This document shows positions 26,094 through 35,839 of a DNA stretch of 64,000 bases, piece by piece; position 1 is the first letter of the stretch; each line of letters begins with the position of its first letter. A program made the position numbers and the translations under genes. The stretch is from NCBI RefSeq assembly GCF_028561275.1, contig NZ_JAQQTF010000002.1, positions 248,001-312,000 on the forward strand, in the 5' to 3' direction. The notes under the pieces were generated by a model, which saw only the letters and a list, made by a program, of their open reading frames with translations, had not been told where the DNA came from and made no database searches. This stretch comes from Aureisphaera galaxeae (GTDB taxonomy: Bacteria > Bacteroidota > Bacteroidia > Flavobacteriales > Flavobacteriaceae).

Positions 26094-26390
26094 ATGGCAA
26101 TTACCAAGCAGTACTTGAAAAGCAAACCGGTATGTAAAGTAACCTTTACCGTGCCGGCAGAAGAGGCTCATGAAGTAAAAGTAGTGGGGACCTTCAACGA
26201 ATGGAATACAGAAGCAACTCCTTTAAAGAAACTAAAGAATGGAAACTTTAAGGGAACCGTAAATTTGGATAAAGACCAGTCATACGAATTTAGATATGTA
26301 GTAGACGGTAGTTATACCAACGACGAGCAGGCAGATGCCTATGCTTGGAGCGATTACGCTGCGGCGGAGAACGGTGTGTTGCACCTGTAA
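26094..26390 (+). CDS. Stand-alone CBM48/isoamylase early-set domain protein
   Basis: The 98-residue protein is a single early-set beta-sandwich. VCKVTFTVPAEEAHEVKVVG, then TFNEWNTEATPLKKLKNGNF and YEFRYVVDGSYTNDEQAD match the glycogen-binding fold of AMPK-beta and branching enzymes. The start at 26094 follows the promoter; an ATG 27 bases earlier would lie inside the -7 box. It has no catalytic part, so it is a carbohydrate-binding or regulatory domain on its own. Such proteins are common in Flavobacteriaceae, but their partner is unknown. Confidence 0.9.
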   Translation: MAITKQYLKSKPVCKVTFTVPAEEAHEVKVVGTFNEWNTEATPLKKLKNGNFKGTVNLDKDQSYEFRYVVDGSYTNDEQADAYAWSDYAAAENGVLHL

Positions 26391-26395
26391 CAAAA

Positions 26396-26427
26396 AAGAA
26401 ACTCCGGACACTGTCCGGAGTTTTTAT
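26396..26427. terminator. Bidirectional terminator between the CBM48 gene and the aminopeptidase P gene
   Basis: AAACTCCGGACA (26399-26410) and TGTCCGGAGTTT (26412-26423) are perfect complements. A runs lie on the left and T runs on the right, so it serves both convergent genes. Confidence 0.92.
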
Positions 26428-27720
26428 TTATGAGTTCATCAAGTCTTCGATTTCTTCGGCCTCGATGGGAATATTGCCCATGAGGTTGACAGGATCACCC
26501 TGTTGCTGAACGACAACATCGTCCTCCAATCGGATACCGAAACCTTCTTCTGGAATATAAATCCCAGGCTCTACCGTAAATACCATATTGGCTTCTATGG
26601 GTTCCCAAAGGATACCGTAGTCATGCGTGTCTAAGCCAATATGATGGGACGTCCCGTGCATGAAGTACTTTTTATAGGCAGGCCAATCGGGATTCTCGTT
26701 CTGTACATCGGCCTTATCCAATAATCCCAACCCTAGAAGTTCTGAGGTCATGAGCTTTCCAACCTCTACATGGTATTCTTTCCAAAAAGCACCTGGCACC
26801 AACAGTTTAGTGGCCTCATTTTTTACACGATTCACCGCATTGTAAACGTCCTTCTGGCGATCGGTAAATCGTCCATTTACCGGAATGGTACGGGTCATGT
26901 CGCTACTGTAATTGGCATATTCGGCACCCACATCCATTAAGATAAGATCCCCATCCTTACACTGCTGATTGTTTTCAATATAGTGTAGAACATTGGCATT
27001 GTTACCACTTGCAATGATAGGGGTATAGGCAAATCCTTTGGATCGATTGCACAAAAATTCATGCATGTACTCGGCTTCTATTTCGAATTCCCAAACATTG
27101 GGTTTTACAAAATTCAATACCCTGCGGAATCCTTTTTCAGTAATGTTGCAGGCGGTTTGCATCAAATCGATTTCAATAGCATCCTTAACCGATCGTAAAC
27201 GTTGGAGGATAGGATTACTCTTCGCCCAGCTGTGTGCAGGAAATTTTTCCTTGGTCGCTTTTATGAAACGATCTTCACGGGTTTGGGTTTCTACGGCTTG
27301 GCGGTAATGTTCGTTGGTGTTGAAATATACGGTATCGGCTTGCGTCATCAATTCGAAGAAAACCTTATCGAATTCACTGAGCCAATACACGGTTTTTACT
27401 CCGCTTACTTCGAAGGCGCGATCCTTGGTTAATTTCTCTCCTTCCCAAACGGCAATATGCTCATTGGTTTCCCTAAGGAAAAGTACTTCGCGATGTTTCT
27501 CCTCTGCAGCATCTGGAAATAATACCAAAATACTTTCTTCCTGGTCAACGCCACTCAAGAACAGAATGTCCCTATGCTGATTAAACGGCATGGTACTATC
27601 GGCACTCACGGGATAGATGTCATTACTATTGAATACCGCTAAACTACTGGGTTTCATACGCGCCATAAAGTTTTTACGGTTCTTTATATACAGGTTGCGG
27701 TCTATGGTATGGTATTTCAT
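26428..27720 (-). CDS. Aminopeptidase P family protein (Xaa-Pro aminopeptidase)
   Basis: This 430-residue metallopeptidase has an N-terminal aminopeptidase P creatinase-like domain (start YHTIDRNLYIKNRKNFM). The pita-bread catalytic domain carries the metal ligands in LMDVGAEYANYSSDMTRTIP (two Asp), HGTSHHIGLDTHD (His), EPGIYIPEEGFGIRLEDDV (two Glu). It removes an N-terminal residue preceding proline. It has no signal peptide, so it is cytoplasmic. Confidence 0.95.
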   Translation of the reverse strand: MKYHTIDRNLYIKNRKNFMARMKPSSLAVFNSNDIYPVSADSTMPFNQHRDILFLSGVDQEESILVLFPDAAEEKHREVLFLRETNEHIAVWEGEKLTKDRAFEVSGVKTVYWLSEFDKVFFELMTQADTVYFNTNEHYRQAVETQTREDRFIKATKEKFPAHSWAKSNPILQRLRSVKDAIEIDLMQTACNITEKGFRRVLNFVKPNVWEFEIEAEYMHEFLCNRSKGFAYTPIIASGNNANVLHYIENNQQCKDGDLILMDVGAEYANYSSDMTRTIPVNGRFTDRQKDVYNAVNRVKNEATKLLVPGAFWKEYHVEVGKLMTSELLGLGLLDKADVQNENPDWPAYKKYFMHGTSHHIGLDTHDYGILWEPIEANMVFTVEPGIYIPEEGFGIRLEDDVVVQQQGDPVNLMGNIPIEAEEIEDLMNS

Positions 27721-27791
27721 GGAATTGTACTTAAAGGATTCGTTCTTCCAAATGTACGCAATGGCGCAAAGAACTACCTAGCCAAATGTCC

Positions 27792-28376
27792 TTATTTCAC
27801 GTTTTTCCGAATTCGGCTCATGTGGCGGGTAGAAATGCCCAAAAAAGAAGCGAGATAATGAAGTGGTACTTGTTGCAGTAATTTGGGTTCGTTTTCCAGC
27901 ATTTTTTGGTAGCGCTCTTCTGGGGTAAGAGTGAGCAGATCGATGCGATAGTCGTCTATTCTATAGATCTGGTTTTCGATGAGGTTGTAATAAAAGGTAT
28001 AGAATGTAGGGTTATTTTTAAGGAGATATTCAAAAGCATTCAGTTCGATCACCCAAAGATCGCAATCGCTCAGGGCACGGATGTTTTTTCGGGAAGGAGT
28101 ACGAAACCGAAAGCTTTTCAAAGCAGCAGTGCAGGAATTCCGTAAGGCCAGATAGGTGGTTTTTTCCTCTCCCAAGATGCTTAGGGAATGCTGCAGGATG
28201 CCGTTTTCTATGTAACAGAAATAAGGGCATATTTGGCCTTCTTCCACAAAGAAGCTGTTTTTGAAAAGTGATAGGGGGCGGAAGGCGTTCTGAATATCGG
28301 AAAGCCCAGATTCCATCGCAGGATTGTCGATGATCGTCTTCAAATAAGTTTCAAAATGTTCTGGAGATCGTTCCAT
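27792..28376 (-). CDS. Crp/Fnr family transcriptional regulator
   Basis: The 194-residue regulator has an N-terminal cyclic-nucleotide-binding-like beta-roll (about 25-120, with KNSFFVEEGQICPYFCYIEN). Its C-terminal DNA-binding part is VPLHYLASFLGISTRHMSRI. The C-terminal part matches the compact Crp/Fnr version common in Bacteroidota, where the domain usually does not bind cAMP with the classical residues. Its targets are unknown. It is encoded divergently from the 948-residue BNR protein gene. Confidence 0.9.
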   Translation of the reverse strand: MERSPEHFETYLKTIIDNPAMESGLSDIQNAFRPLSLFKNSFFVEEGQICPYFCYIENGILQHSLSILGEEKTTYLALRNSCTAALKSFRFRTPSRKNIRALSDCDLWVIELNAFEYLLKNNPTFYTFYYNLIENQIYRIDDYRIDLLTLTPEERYQKMLENEPKLLQQVPLHYLASFLGISTRHMSRIRKNVK

Positions 28377-28453
28377 GGTTTCTCGTTCTCGTTACCGAAG
28401 GTAAAAAGATTCGGAGAATTGCGGGCTGGGATGTTAAACTTCCCCAAATAATT

Positions 28454-28483
28454 TTGAAGTATTTTTATCAAACTGTACTTTTC
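28454..28483 (+). promoter_or_regulatory. Near-consensus promoter for the VPS10/BNR gene
   Basis: TTG at 28454-28456, 19 bases, then TACTTTTC at 28476-28483. Only the last base of the -7 box departs from TAnnTTTG. Confidence 0.38.
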
Positions 28484-28502
28484 AAGAAGAAAAACCACCA
28501 AA

Positions 28503-31349
28503 ATGAAAAAAATACTCTCCATCGCTCTAGGGTTGCTTTCGTATGTCGCATTTTCACAGCAACCGGCAACCCCAGCTTCAGAAGTAGAAAAAGGAATTAC
28601 CCAAAAGACCGAAATGGCCAAGAATTCTATGGTTAGGAACTTACCTTTCAAAAATATTGGCCCTACCATAATGAGTGGACGTGTGGTCGACTTTGCGGTA
28701 AACCCCAACAATCCTATAGAATTCTATGTGGGTTATGCGAGTGGGGGGGTATGGCATACCAAAAACAACGGAACCACCTTCGAACCAGTATTGGATAGCA
28801 GCCCGACCCAAAATGTGGGAAGTTTAGCCGTAGATTGGAAGAGTAGAACCATTTGGGTAGGAACCGGAGAGGTGAATTCGTCCCGTTCGTCTTATGCTGG
28901 TATTGGTATATTGCAATCTACCGATAATGGTAAGACTTGGAAGAACATGGGACTTAAAGATTCCCATCACATCAGTAAGATCATTATCAATCCCAACAAC
29001 TCCGACGAGCTGTTGGTAAGTGCCGTGGGGCATTTGTATTCCAAGAACACAGAACGAGGTGTTTATAAAACCATTGATGGCGGGAAGTCTTGGAACAAGA
29101 CATTATATGTAGATGATCAGAGTGGAATTATTGAAATGGATGTACATCCTTCCAATTTCAATATCGTATATGCTTCCTCTTGGGATAAGGACCGAAAGGC
29201 GTGGAACTTCAGGGGAAGTGGTGCAGGAAGTGCCATCTATAAAAGTACCGATGCCGGAAATTCTTGGACTAAGATTTCGGTGGACGGTAGTGGATTCCCA
29301 ACAGGAGAAGGTGTAGGACGTATTGGTTTGGCAGTAGTAAATGAAAATGTGGTTTATGCCATTCACGACAGTCAGTTCCGTCGCGAAAAGGAGAAGGATG
29401 ATGAAGAAACTAAGGATGAACTTTCTAAAGACGATTTTAAGACCATGACCAAGGATCAGTTCTTGGCGTTGGATAACAAAAAGCTAGAGCAATTTTTACG
29501 CGGCAATCGATTTCAGGACAAGTACAAGGCGGAAAATGTAAAACAAATGATTCGCAGCGGCAGTGCAGAACCCATAGATCTCGCCAAGTATTTGGAAGAT
29601 GCTAATACATTGTTGTTCGATACTCCAGTGATTGGCGCAGAGGTATATAAAAGTGAGAATGGAGGAAAGACATGGAAAAAGACACACGATGGGTATTTGG
29701 ATGGATTGTACTACAGTTATGGATACTACTTCGGAAAAATCCACGTAGATCCCAGTAATGCAGATGGTATTTACATTTATGGAGTTCCTATATTAAAGTC
29801 TAAAGATGGCGGAAAGTCTTTTACTTCTATTACTGCCGATAACGTTCACGCCGATCATCACGCCCTTTGGATCAACCCTAAACAACCGGGACATCTTATT
29901 GATGGGAATGATGGAGGGGTAAACATTTCGTATGACGACGGGGAAAACTGGATTAAGTGCAATACGCCTTCGGTAGGGCAGTTTTATGCTATTAATGTAG
30001 ACAATGAGAAGCCCTACAATGTGTATGGTGGATTGCAGGATAATGGGGTTTGGGTAGGAGCACATACCTATGAAGAAAGTGTTGAATGGCACCAAAGAGG
30101 CCAATATCCTTATGAAGGCATCATGGGCGGTGATGGTATGCAGATAGAAATAGACAACAGAGATAGTAATATTGTGTATACCGGATTTCAGTTCGGGAAC
30201 TATTTTAGAATTAACCGAAAAGCAGGTCAGAGGAAATATCTCAACATAAAACACGAATTGGGAGAAAACCCCTACCGTTTCAATTGGCAAACACCTATCG
30301 AGTTGAGTGATCACAATCAGGATATTCTTTACTTAGGAGGAAACAAATTGATGCGTTCTATGAATCAAGGGGACGATTGGACGGCTATTTCGTTCGATCT
30401 TACCCAAGGAGGAAAACCTGGAAATGTCGCTTATGGGACCATTACGAGCTTGAGCGAATCCCCGTTCCAATTCGGATTGATTTACACGGGAAGTGACGAT
30501 GGCTTGGTGTATGTTACCAAGAATGGAGGAGGTGATTGGAAGAAACTATCCAATTCCTTTCCGAAGGATTTATGGGTAAGTCGTGTCATTGCCTCTAGCC
30601 ATAAAAAATCGAGGGTGTACGTTACCTTGAATGGTTATCGTTGGGATGATTTTAAACCCTATGTCTATGTTTCTGAAGATTTCGGAGCGACGTGGAAGAA
30701 CATCAGTTCTAATTTACCCACTTCTCCCGTAAACGTTATTAAGGAGGATCCAGAAAATATGAATGTGTTGTATTTGGGAACGGATAATGGAGCCTACGTA
30801 TCCTTGGATCGCGGTGTCAATTGGATGCCTTTTGTAGAAGGATTAACGAATGTGGCCTATCATGATTTGGTCATTCAGGAAGAAGCGAAGCATTTGGTGT
30901 TGGGAACGCATGGACGTTCTATTTACGTAGGGGATATTTCCTTAATTCAGCAGTTGTCTTCAGATACTATGGGTGAGGTGCTAGTCGCAGGAATAAAGGG
31001 AATGAGAGCTTCTGTCCGCTGGGGAAGTACTGGGTTCAATAGTTTCGGAGATCCCTTTGTGCCGGAGATGAATATTCAGTTTTACAGCCCTTCCGATGGA
31101 AAAGCTACCCTCACCGTAAGTACAGAAGATGGAGCAGAATTGCAGCAAATGACTCAAGACGCTTCCAGGGGAATTAACATGGCCGTGTATGACCTTACCC
31201 TTTCCAAAAAGGGAAGAAAGGCTATGGAGAATGCTGGGAATAAAATAAAGGAAGCGGACAATGGCGAATACTACTTGCCGAAAGGATCTTATAAAGTAGT
31301 TGTATCCGTAAATGGCAAGAGCCATGAGCAAATGTTTGAGTTGAAATAG
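28503..31349 (+). CDS. VPS10/sortilin-type BNR-repeat protein, secreted
   Basis: This 948-residue protein has a signal peptide (MKKILSIALGLLSYVAFSQ) and a propeller with many Asp-box (BNR) repeats of the form S-x-D-x-G-x-x-W. Examples are STDNGKTWKNM, TIDGGKSWNKT, STDAGNSWTKIS, SENGGKTWKKTH, SYDDGENWIKC and SEDFGATWKNI, about nine in all. A 70-residue acidic insertion (KEKDDEETKDELSKDDFK) lies near residues 297-330. The fold resembles sialidase and xyloglucanase (GH74/VPS10) propellers, but catalytic residues cannot be assigned. There is no T9SS domain at the C-terminus (SVNGKSHEQMFELK), so the protein may be periplasmic. Confidence 0.88.
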   Translation: MKKILSIALGLLSYVAFSQQPATPASEVEKGITQKTEMAKNSMVRNLPFKNIGPTIMSGRVVDFAVNPNNPIEFYVGYASGGVWHTKNNGTTFEPVLDSSPTQNVGSLAVDWKSRTIWVGTGEVNSSRSSYAGIGILQSTDNGKTWKNMGLKDSHHISKIIINPNNSDELLVSAVGHLYSKNTERGVYKTIDGGKSWNKTLYVDDQSGIIEMDVHPSNFNIVYASSWDKDRKAWNFRGSGAGSAIYKSTDAGNSWTKISVDGSGFPTGEGVGRIGLAVVNENVVYAIHDSQFRREKEKDDEETKDELSKDDFKTMTKDQFLALDNKKLEQFLRGNRFQDKYKAENVKQMIRSGSAEPIDLAKYLEDANTLLFDTPVIGAEVYKSENGGKTWKKTHDGYLDGLYYSYGYYFGKIHVDPSNADGIYIYGVPILKSKDGGKSFTSITADNVHADHHALWINPKQPGHLIDGNDGGVNISYDDGENWIKCNTPSVGQFYAINVDNEKPYNVYGGLQDNGVWVGAHTYEESVEWHQRGQYPYEGIMGGDGMQIEIDNRDSNIVYTGFQFGNYFRINRKAGQRKYLNIKHELGENPYRFNWQTPIELSDHNQDILYLGGNKLMRSMNQGDDWTAISFDLTQGGKPGNVAYGTITSLSESPFQFGLIYTGSDDGLVYVTKNGGGDWKKLSNSFPKDLWVSRVIASSHKKSRVYVTLNGYRWDDFKPYVYVSEDFGATWKNISSNLPTSPVNVIKEDPENMNVLYLGTDNGAYVSLDRGVNWMPFVEGLTNVAYHDLVIQEEAKHLVLGTHGRSIYVGDISLIQQLSSDTMGEVLVAGIKGMRASVRWGSTGFNSFGDPFVPEMNIQFYSPSDGKATLTVSTEDGAELQQMTQDASRGINMAVYDLTLSKKGRKAMENAGNKIKEADNGEYYLPKGSYKVVVSVNGKSHEQMFELK

Positions 31350-31384
31350 CCCAAGAGCACATACATTAACATTAATCTTGTTGT

Positions 31385-32149
31385 ATGGCTACATATACGG
31401 AACAAGTAGATCGAATATGCTATAAGCTTAAGAAAGCCCGAAAGAAGGATACGGGGTATAAAGTATTTGGTTCTTCTCACCATAAGTATAAAATCGGGAA
31501 AGTCATTGCCGAAAGTGAAGTTAGCTCGTTTGAGGAAAAGTATAAGGTAGCATTACCTGAATGCTATAAAAGTTTTGTTACGAGAATAGGTAATGGCGGT
31601 GTATCCCATTCTAATTCTGCTGCGGGGCCTTTTTATGGCATTTATCCCTTTGCCGAAAATATACATGAGATTGTGGTTCCGGCTAAAATATTTTTATCTA
31701 ATGAAGTAAAAATCTACCCCAATATGAGTGATGCGTATTGGGATGAACTTACGTATAGGGTTGAGAATGATGAGGACATTTCGGAGAATGATTACGATGA
31801 AGAATTAAGTAAGATTTTTGGTGGGATTTTACCTATTGGCTCGCAGGGATGTTCTTACGTGCACGGATTAGTGTTGCAAGGAGTAAATAAAGGGAAAGTG
31901 GTTAATTTGGATATTTCCTTACAAAAACCTCAATTTACCTTTGAGGATAATTTTTTGGATTGGTATGAGCGCTGGTTGGACGAGGTAATATCGGGAAAAC
32001 TTATTAACGATGGACCAAATTGGTTTGGTTATTCAGAACGATCTTTGGAAGATATTCAAAATCGGGAAGCCTTGGATGATCAAATTGAAGACTCGAACGG
32101 TCAAATAAAAGAAAGTAAGAAGCGAAAGTGGTTTGAGATATGGAAATAA
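31385..32149 (+). CDS. SMI1/KNR4 family protein
   Basis: The 254-residue soluble protein has an SMI1/KNR4 (SUKH) domain, seen in EVSSFEEKYKVALPECYKSF, then VTRIGNGGVSHSNSAAGPFYG and a DISLQKPQFTFEDNFLDWY segment. SUKH proteins are often immunity proteins for polymorphic toxins, though many act elsewhere. No toxin gene is next to it, so an orphan immunity or a housekeeping role is equally possible. Its bases look rather AT-rich beside its neighbours. It begins 35 bp after the BNR gene. Confidence 0.85.
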   Translation: MATYTEQVDRICYKLKKARKKDTGYKVFGSSHHKYKIGKVIAESEVSSFEEKYKVALPECYKSFVTRIGNGGVSHSNSAAGPFYGIYPFAENIHEIVVPAKIFLSNEVKIYPNMSDAYWDELTYRVENDEDISENDYDEELSKIFGGILPIGSQGCSYVHGLVLQGVNKGKVVNLDISLQKPQFTFEDNFLDWYERWLDEVISGKLINDGPNWFGYSERSLEDIQNREALDDQIEDSNGQIKESKKRKWFEIWK

Positions 32150-32168
32150 GTAAACAAATCATATAAAA

Positions 32169-32198
32169 AGAACTCCGAATCTTTCCGGGGTTTTTTTA
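32169..32198 (+). terminator. Rho-independent terminator after the SMI1/KNR4 gene
   Basis: AACTCCG (32171-32177) pairs with CGGGGTT (32186-32192), with one G-T wobble, followed by a T run. Confidence 0.75.
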
Positions 32199-32253
32199 TG
32201 CCCAAAACCCTCTTTTTGGATTCAGTCTAAATAAGGTAAAAATGGGTAATTTT

Positions 32254-32284
32254 TTGGCAATCGCTCATTTGAGACGTAAATTTG
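32254..32284 (+). promoter_or_regulatory. Consensus promoter of the sdhCAB operon
   Basis: TTG (32254-32256), 20 bases, TAAATTTG (32277-32284): both boxes match exactly. The promoter lies inside a longer upstream frame beginning at 32242, which shows that the true sdhC start is the ATG at 32314. Confidence 0.75.
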
Positions 32285-32313
32285 CAATTCAAAATTTTGA
32301 AAAGAAAACCATA

Positions 32314-32988
32314 ATGGGAATCAACTCATCTTCCATCGCCCGGAAAGTAGCCATGGCACTCTCGGGACTGTTTCTAGTTTTTTTCTTAGCACAACATTTC
32401 ACCATTAATTTAACCTCGGTTTTTTCGCCGGATACCTTTAACGAATGGTCCCATTTTATGGGAACGAATCGGTTGGTGCAAGCATTATTGCAGCCGATCC
32501 TTATTTTCGGTGTGATTTTCCACTTCGTAATGGGCTTCATCCTTGAGATCAAGAATCGTAATGCTCGAAATGTAAAGTATGCTTCTTACAAAGGAGGTGC
32601 AAATGCCTCTTGGGCATCGAGAAATATGATTATTTCCGGTATAGTAGTACTTGCCTTCTTGGTGTTACACTTTATCGATTTCTGGATTCCAGAAATCAAT
32701 ACCAAATACATCGTAGGGGATATGTCCGGTATGCATGATGGTGAGTTTAGATACTACCATGAATTGCAGGAGAAATTCGTAAGCCCTTTGCGTGTAGGTG
32801 CCTATGTACTTGCTTTTGCCTTGTTGGCATTGCACCTATGGCATGGATTCGCAAGTTCCTTCCAAAGTGTTGGATTCAACAATAAATATTCTAAGGCACT
32901 GACCAAATTTGCAAAGGTGTATGCGATTGTGATTCCGCTTGGATTCATTTTCATCGCCTTGTTTCACCACCTAAATCATAACCACTAA
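32314..32988 (+). CDS. sdhC: Succinate dehydrogenase cytochrome b558 subunit
   Basis: The 224-residue membrane anchor starts at the ATG at 32314, directly after the promoter. It has about five hydrophobic helices. Haem-ligand candidate histidines lie in LAQHFTINL (residues 21-29), [30 protein letters not shown] and LFHHLNHNH. It anchors SdhA and SdhB to the inner membrane and passes electrons to menaquinone. Flavobacterial sdhC has this size and a single large subunit instead of SdhC plus SdhD. It is 11 bp upstream of sdhA. Confidence 0.95.
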   Translation: MGINSSSIARKVAMALSGLFLVFFLAQHFTINLTSVFSPDTFNEWSHFMGTNRLVQALLQPILIFGVIFHFVMGFILEIKNRNARNVKYASYKGGANASWASRNMIISGIVVLAFLVLHFIDFWIPEINTKYIVGDMSGMHDGEFRYYHELQEKFVSPLRVGAYVLAFALLALHLWHGFASSFQSVGFNNKYSKALTKFAKVYAIVIPLGFIFIALFHHLNHNH

Positions 32989-32999
32989 TAAAGGAAGCT

Positions 33000-35003
33000 A
33001 TGTCAGTACAAGATTCAAAATTGCCCAAAGGACCACTAGCCGAAAAGTGGACAAAACATAAAAACGAAATCAATCTCGTAAACCCTGCCAACAAGCGTAA
33101 TATAGACGTGATCGTTGTAGGGACAGGTTTGGCTGGAGGAAGTGCCGCTGCTACCTTGGCCGAATTGGGATATAACGTAAAGACTTTCTGCTATCAAGAT
33201 TCCCCACGTAGAGCACACTCTATTGCCGCTCAGGGAGGAATCAATGCAGCCAAAAACTATCAGGGAGACGGAGACTCCACCTATCGTTTGTTTTACGATA
33301 CCATTAAAGGGGGTGACTACCGTTCCCGGGAAGAAAATGTATACCGACTTGCTGAGGTTTCTGCCAATATTATCGACCAATGTGTGGCGCAAGGAGTTCC
33401 TTTTGCCCGCGAATATGGCGGATTGTTAGACAACCGTTCCTTTGGAGGGGTGCTAGTATCGCGTACCTTCTATGCGAAGGGACAAACGGGACAACAATTA
33501 TTGCTAGGGGCTTACTCTGCTATGAACCGTCAAATTAACCGTGGGAAAATACAATCCTATAACCGACATGAAATGTTGGATTTGGTGGTGGTTGGCGGAA
33601 AAGCGCGAGGAATCATTGCTCGTGATCTGGTAACCGGTGAAATTGAAAGACATTCAGCTCACGCAGTAGTGATTGCTACAGGTGGATACGGAAATGTATT
33701 CTTCCTGTCTACCAATGCGATGGGAAGTAACGTAACCGCTTCTTGGAAAATTCATAAAAGAGGGGCCTACTTTGCCAACCCATGTTACACTCAGATTCAC
33801 CCGACCTGTATTCCTGTTTCTGGAGATCACCAATCGAAACTTACTTTGATGTCCGAGTCACTTCGTAACGACGGACGAATTTGGGTGCCCAAGAAAAAAG
33901 AGGATGCCATTGCCATTCGCGAAGGGAAAAAGAAACCCACAGAATTGAGCGAAGAAGAGCGCGATTACTATCTAGAGCGTCGCTATCCTTCCTTCGGTAA
34001 CTTAGTGCCAAGGGACGTAGCTTCTAGAGCTGCTAAAGAGCGTTGTGATGCTGGTTTTGGTGTAAATAAAACAGGAGAGGCTGTGTATTTGGATTTCTCC
34101 AGTGCTATCATGCGCTACGGGAAAGAGCAGGCGGCCATTCAAAAAATTGAGAACCCAAGTGAGGAAGTGATCCGTGGATTTGGAGAAAAGGTGGTCGAAA
34201 ACAAATACGGAAACCTTTTCCAGATGTACGAGAAGATCGTAGATGAGAATCCGTACAAAACCCCAATGATGATTTATCCTGCGGTACACTACACTATGGG
34301 TGGTATTTGGGTAGATTATAACTTACAGACGACTATCCCAGGATGCTATGCGGCTGGGGAGGCGAATTTTAGCGATCACGGAGCAAACCGATTGGGAGCT
34401 TCTGCATTGATGCAAGGATTGGCCGACGGATATTTTGTACTACCTTACACTATTGGAGATTACCTTTCTCACGATATTAGAACCGGAGCAATTTCTACTG
34501 ACCTGCCCGAGTTCGAGGAGGCCGAGAAGAATGTTAGGAATCAATTGGAAAAATTGATCAACAACAACGGAACAAAGAGTGTGGATCATTTCCATAAACG
34601 CCTGGGAAAAATCATGTGGAACCAGGTTGGGATGGCGCGTAATGAAAAAGGATTGACCGCGGCAATTGCCGAAATCAAATCTTTACGTGAAGAATTCTAT
34701 AAAGAGGTACGTGTTCCTGGAGAAATGAACGAAATGAACCCAGAATTGGAAAAAGCCATGCGTGTTGCCGATTTCCTGGAACTTGGGGAATTGTTTGCCA
34801 AGGATGCCCTGCACAGAAACGAATCTTGCGGAGGCCACTTTAGGGAAGAGTATCAGACCGAAGAAGGGGAAGCCCTTAGGGATGACGAAAACTTTATGTA
34901 CGTTGCTGCTTGGGAATACAAAGGAGAGCCAAGCGATGCGGTATTGCATAAGGAGCACTTGGAGTACGATAATATTGAAGTAAAAACTAGAAGTTACAAA
35001 TAA
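33000..35003 (+). CDS. sdhA: Succinate dehydrogenase flavoprotein subunit
   Basis: This 667-residue FAD enzyme has the dinucleotide motif [17 protein letters not shown], the covalent-FAD histidine in [12 protein letters not shown], and the active-site blocks HPTCIPVSG and a C-terminal [19 protein letters not shown]. It oxidises succinate to fumarate in the citric acid cycle. The 667-residue form with insertions is typical of the Bacteroidota/epsilon-type fumarate reductase-like group. It is the middle gene of sdhCAB. Confidence 0.97.
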   Translation: MSVQDSKLPKGPLAEKWTKHKNEINLVNPANKRNIDVIVVGTGLAGGSAAATLAELGYNVKTFCYQDSPRRAHSIAAQGGINAAKNYQGDGDSTYRLFYDTIKGGDYRSREENVYRLAEVSANIIDQCVAQGVPFAREYGGLLDNRSFGGVLVSRTFYAKGQTGQQLLLGAYSAMNRQINRGKIQSYNRHEMLDLVVVGGKARGIIARDLVTGEIERHSAHAVVIATGGYGNVFFLSTNAMGSNVTASWKIHKRGAYFANPCYTQIHPTCIPVSGDHQSKLTLMSESLRNDGRIWVPKKKEDAIAIREGKKKPTELSEEERDYYLERRYPSFGNLVPRDVASRAAKERCDAGFGVNKTGEAVYLDFSSAIMRYGKEQAAIQKIENPSEEVIRGFGEKVVENKYGNLFQMYEKIVDENPYKTPMMIYPAVHYTMGGIWVDYNLQTTIPGCYAAGEANFSDHGANRLGASALMQGLADGYFVLPYTIGDYLSHDIRTGAISTDLPEFEEAEKNVRNQLEKLINNNGTKSVDHFHKRLGKIMWNQVGMARNEKGLTAAIAEIKSLREEFYKEVRVPGEMNEMNPELEKAMRVADFLELGELFAKDALHRNESCGGHFREEYQTEEGEALRDDENFMYVAAWEYKGEPSDAVLHKEHLEYDNIEVKTRSYK

Positions 35004-35013
35004 ACATACAGCT

Positions 35014-35760
35014 ATGAAGTTAACCTTAAAAATTTGGAGACAAAAGAATGCGACGGCCAAAGGAAGTATGCAAACTTATCCTATCGATGGGATCGATGGC
35101 GATATGTCTTTCTTGGAAATGCTGGATGTTTTAAATACGGAACTCATTGAAAAAGGAGAAGAGCCTGTAGTATTCGATCACGACTGTCGTGAAGGAATTT
35201 GCGGTGCTTGTTCCCTACAGATTAATGGAGAGCCTCATGGACCAGACAGATTAGTTACTACTTGCCAGTTGCACATGCGTAAGTTTAATGATGGAGATAC
35301 CATTGTTATTGAACCATTTCGTGCGAAGGCATTCCCGGTAATTAAGGACCTAATGGTAGATCGTAGTGCTTTCGATCGCATTCAACAAGCAGGAGGATAC
35401 ATATCTGTAAACACCTCTGGAAATACGATCGATGCAAATGCCATTCCTGTTGAAAAGGAAGATGCCGATGCTGCATTTAACGCTGCCACCTGCATTGGTT
35501 GTGGAGCTTGTGTTGCTGCTTGTAAAAATGCAAGTGCGATGCTATTTACCTCTGCCAAGGTGAGCCAGTATGCACTATTGCCACAAGGAAGGGTAGAAGC
35601 TACGCGCCGTGTGCTTAATATGGTAGAGCAGATGGACAAAGAAGGATTTGGTAACTGTACCAATACCGGAGCTTGTGAAGTAGAATGTCCTAAGGGAATT
35701 TCTCTGGAGAACATTGCGAGAATGAACCGAGAATACCTTACGGCTAGTTTTAAAGGATAG
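35014..35760 (+). CDS. sdhB: Succinate dehydrogenase iron-sulfur subunit
   Basis: The 248-residue subunit carries the [2Fe-2S] site ([13 protein letters not shown] with a later CQLHM) and two cluster sites, [15 protein letters not shown] and [15 protein letters not shown], for [4Fe-4S] and [3Fe-4S] centres. It transfers electrons from SdhA to SdhC. It is 10 bp after sdhA and ends the operon at a terminator. Confidence 0.97.
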   Translation: MKLTLKIWRQKNATAKGSMQTYPIDGIDGDMSFLEMLDVLNTELIEKGEEPVVFDHDCREGICGACSLQINGEPHGPDRLVTTCQLHMRKFNDGDTIVIEPFRAKAFPVIKDLMVDRSAFDRIQQAGGYISVNTSGNTIDANAIPVEKEDADAAFNAATCIGCGACVAACKNASAMLFTSAKVSQYALLPQGRVEATRRVLNMVEQMDKEGFGNCTNTGACEVECPKGISLENIARMNREYLTASFKG

Positions 35761-35783
35761 ACAGTTTTAGATATACTTATATA

Positions 35784-35814
35784 TTATCCCGGACCTTTGG
35801 TTCGGGATTTTTTT
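35784..35814 (+). terminator. Terminator of the sdhCAB operon
   Basis: ATCCCGGAC (35786-35794) and GTTCGGGAT (35800-35808) form a stem with one wobble and a 5-base loop, followed by a run of seven T. Confidence 0.85.
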
Positions 35815-35839
35815 ATCTGTTTTGTACTTTTAAAGAGTC

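Noticed and set aside
32242-32313. 24-residue N-terminal extension of sdhC
   Set aside because: It spans a full consensus promoter and does not fit the family's N-terminus.
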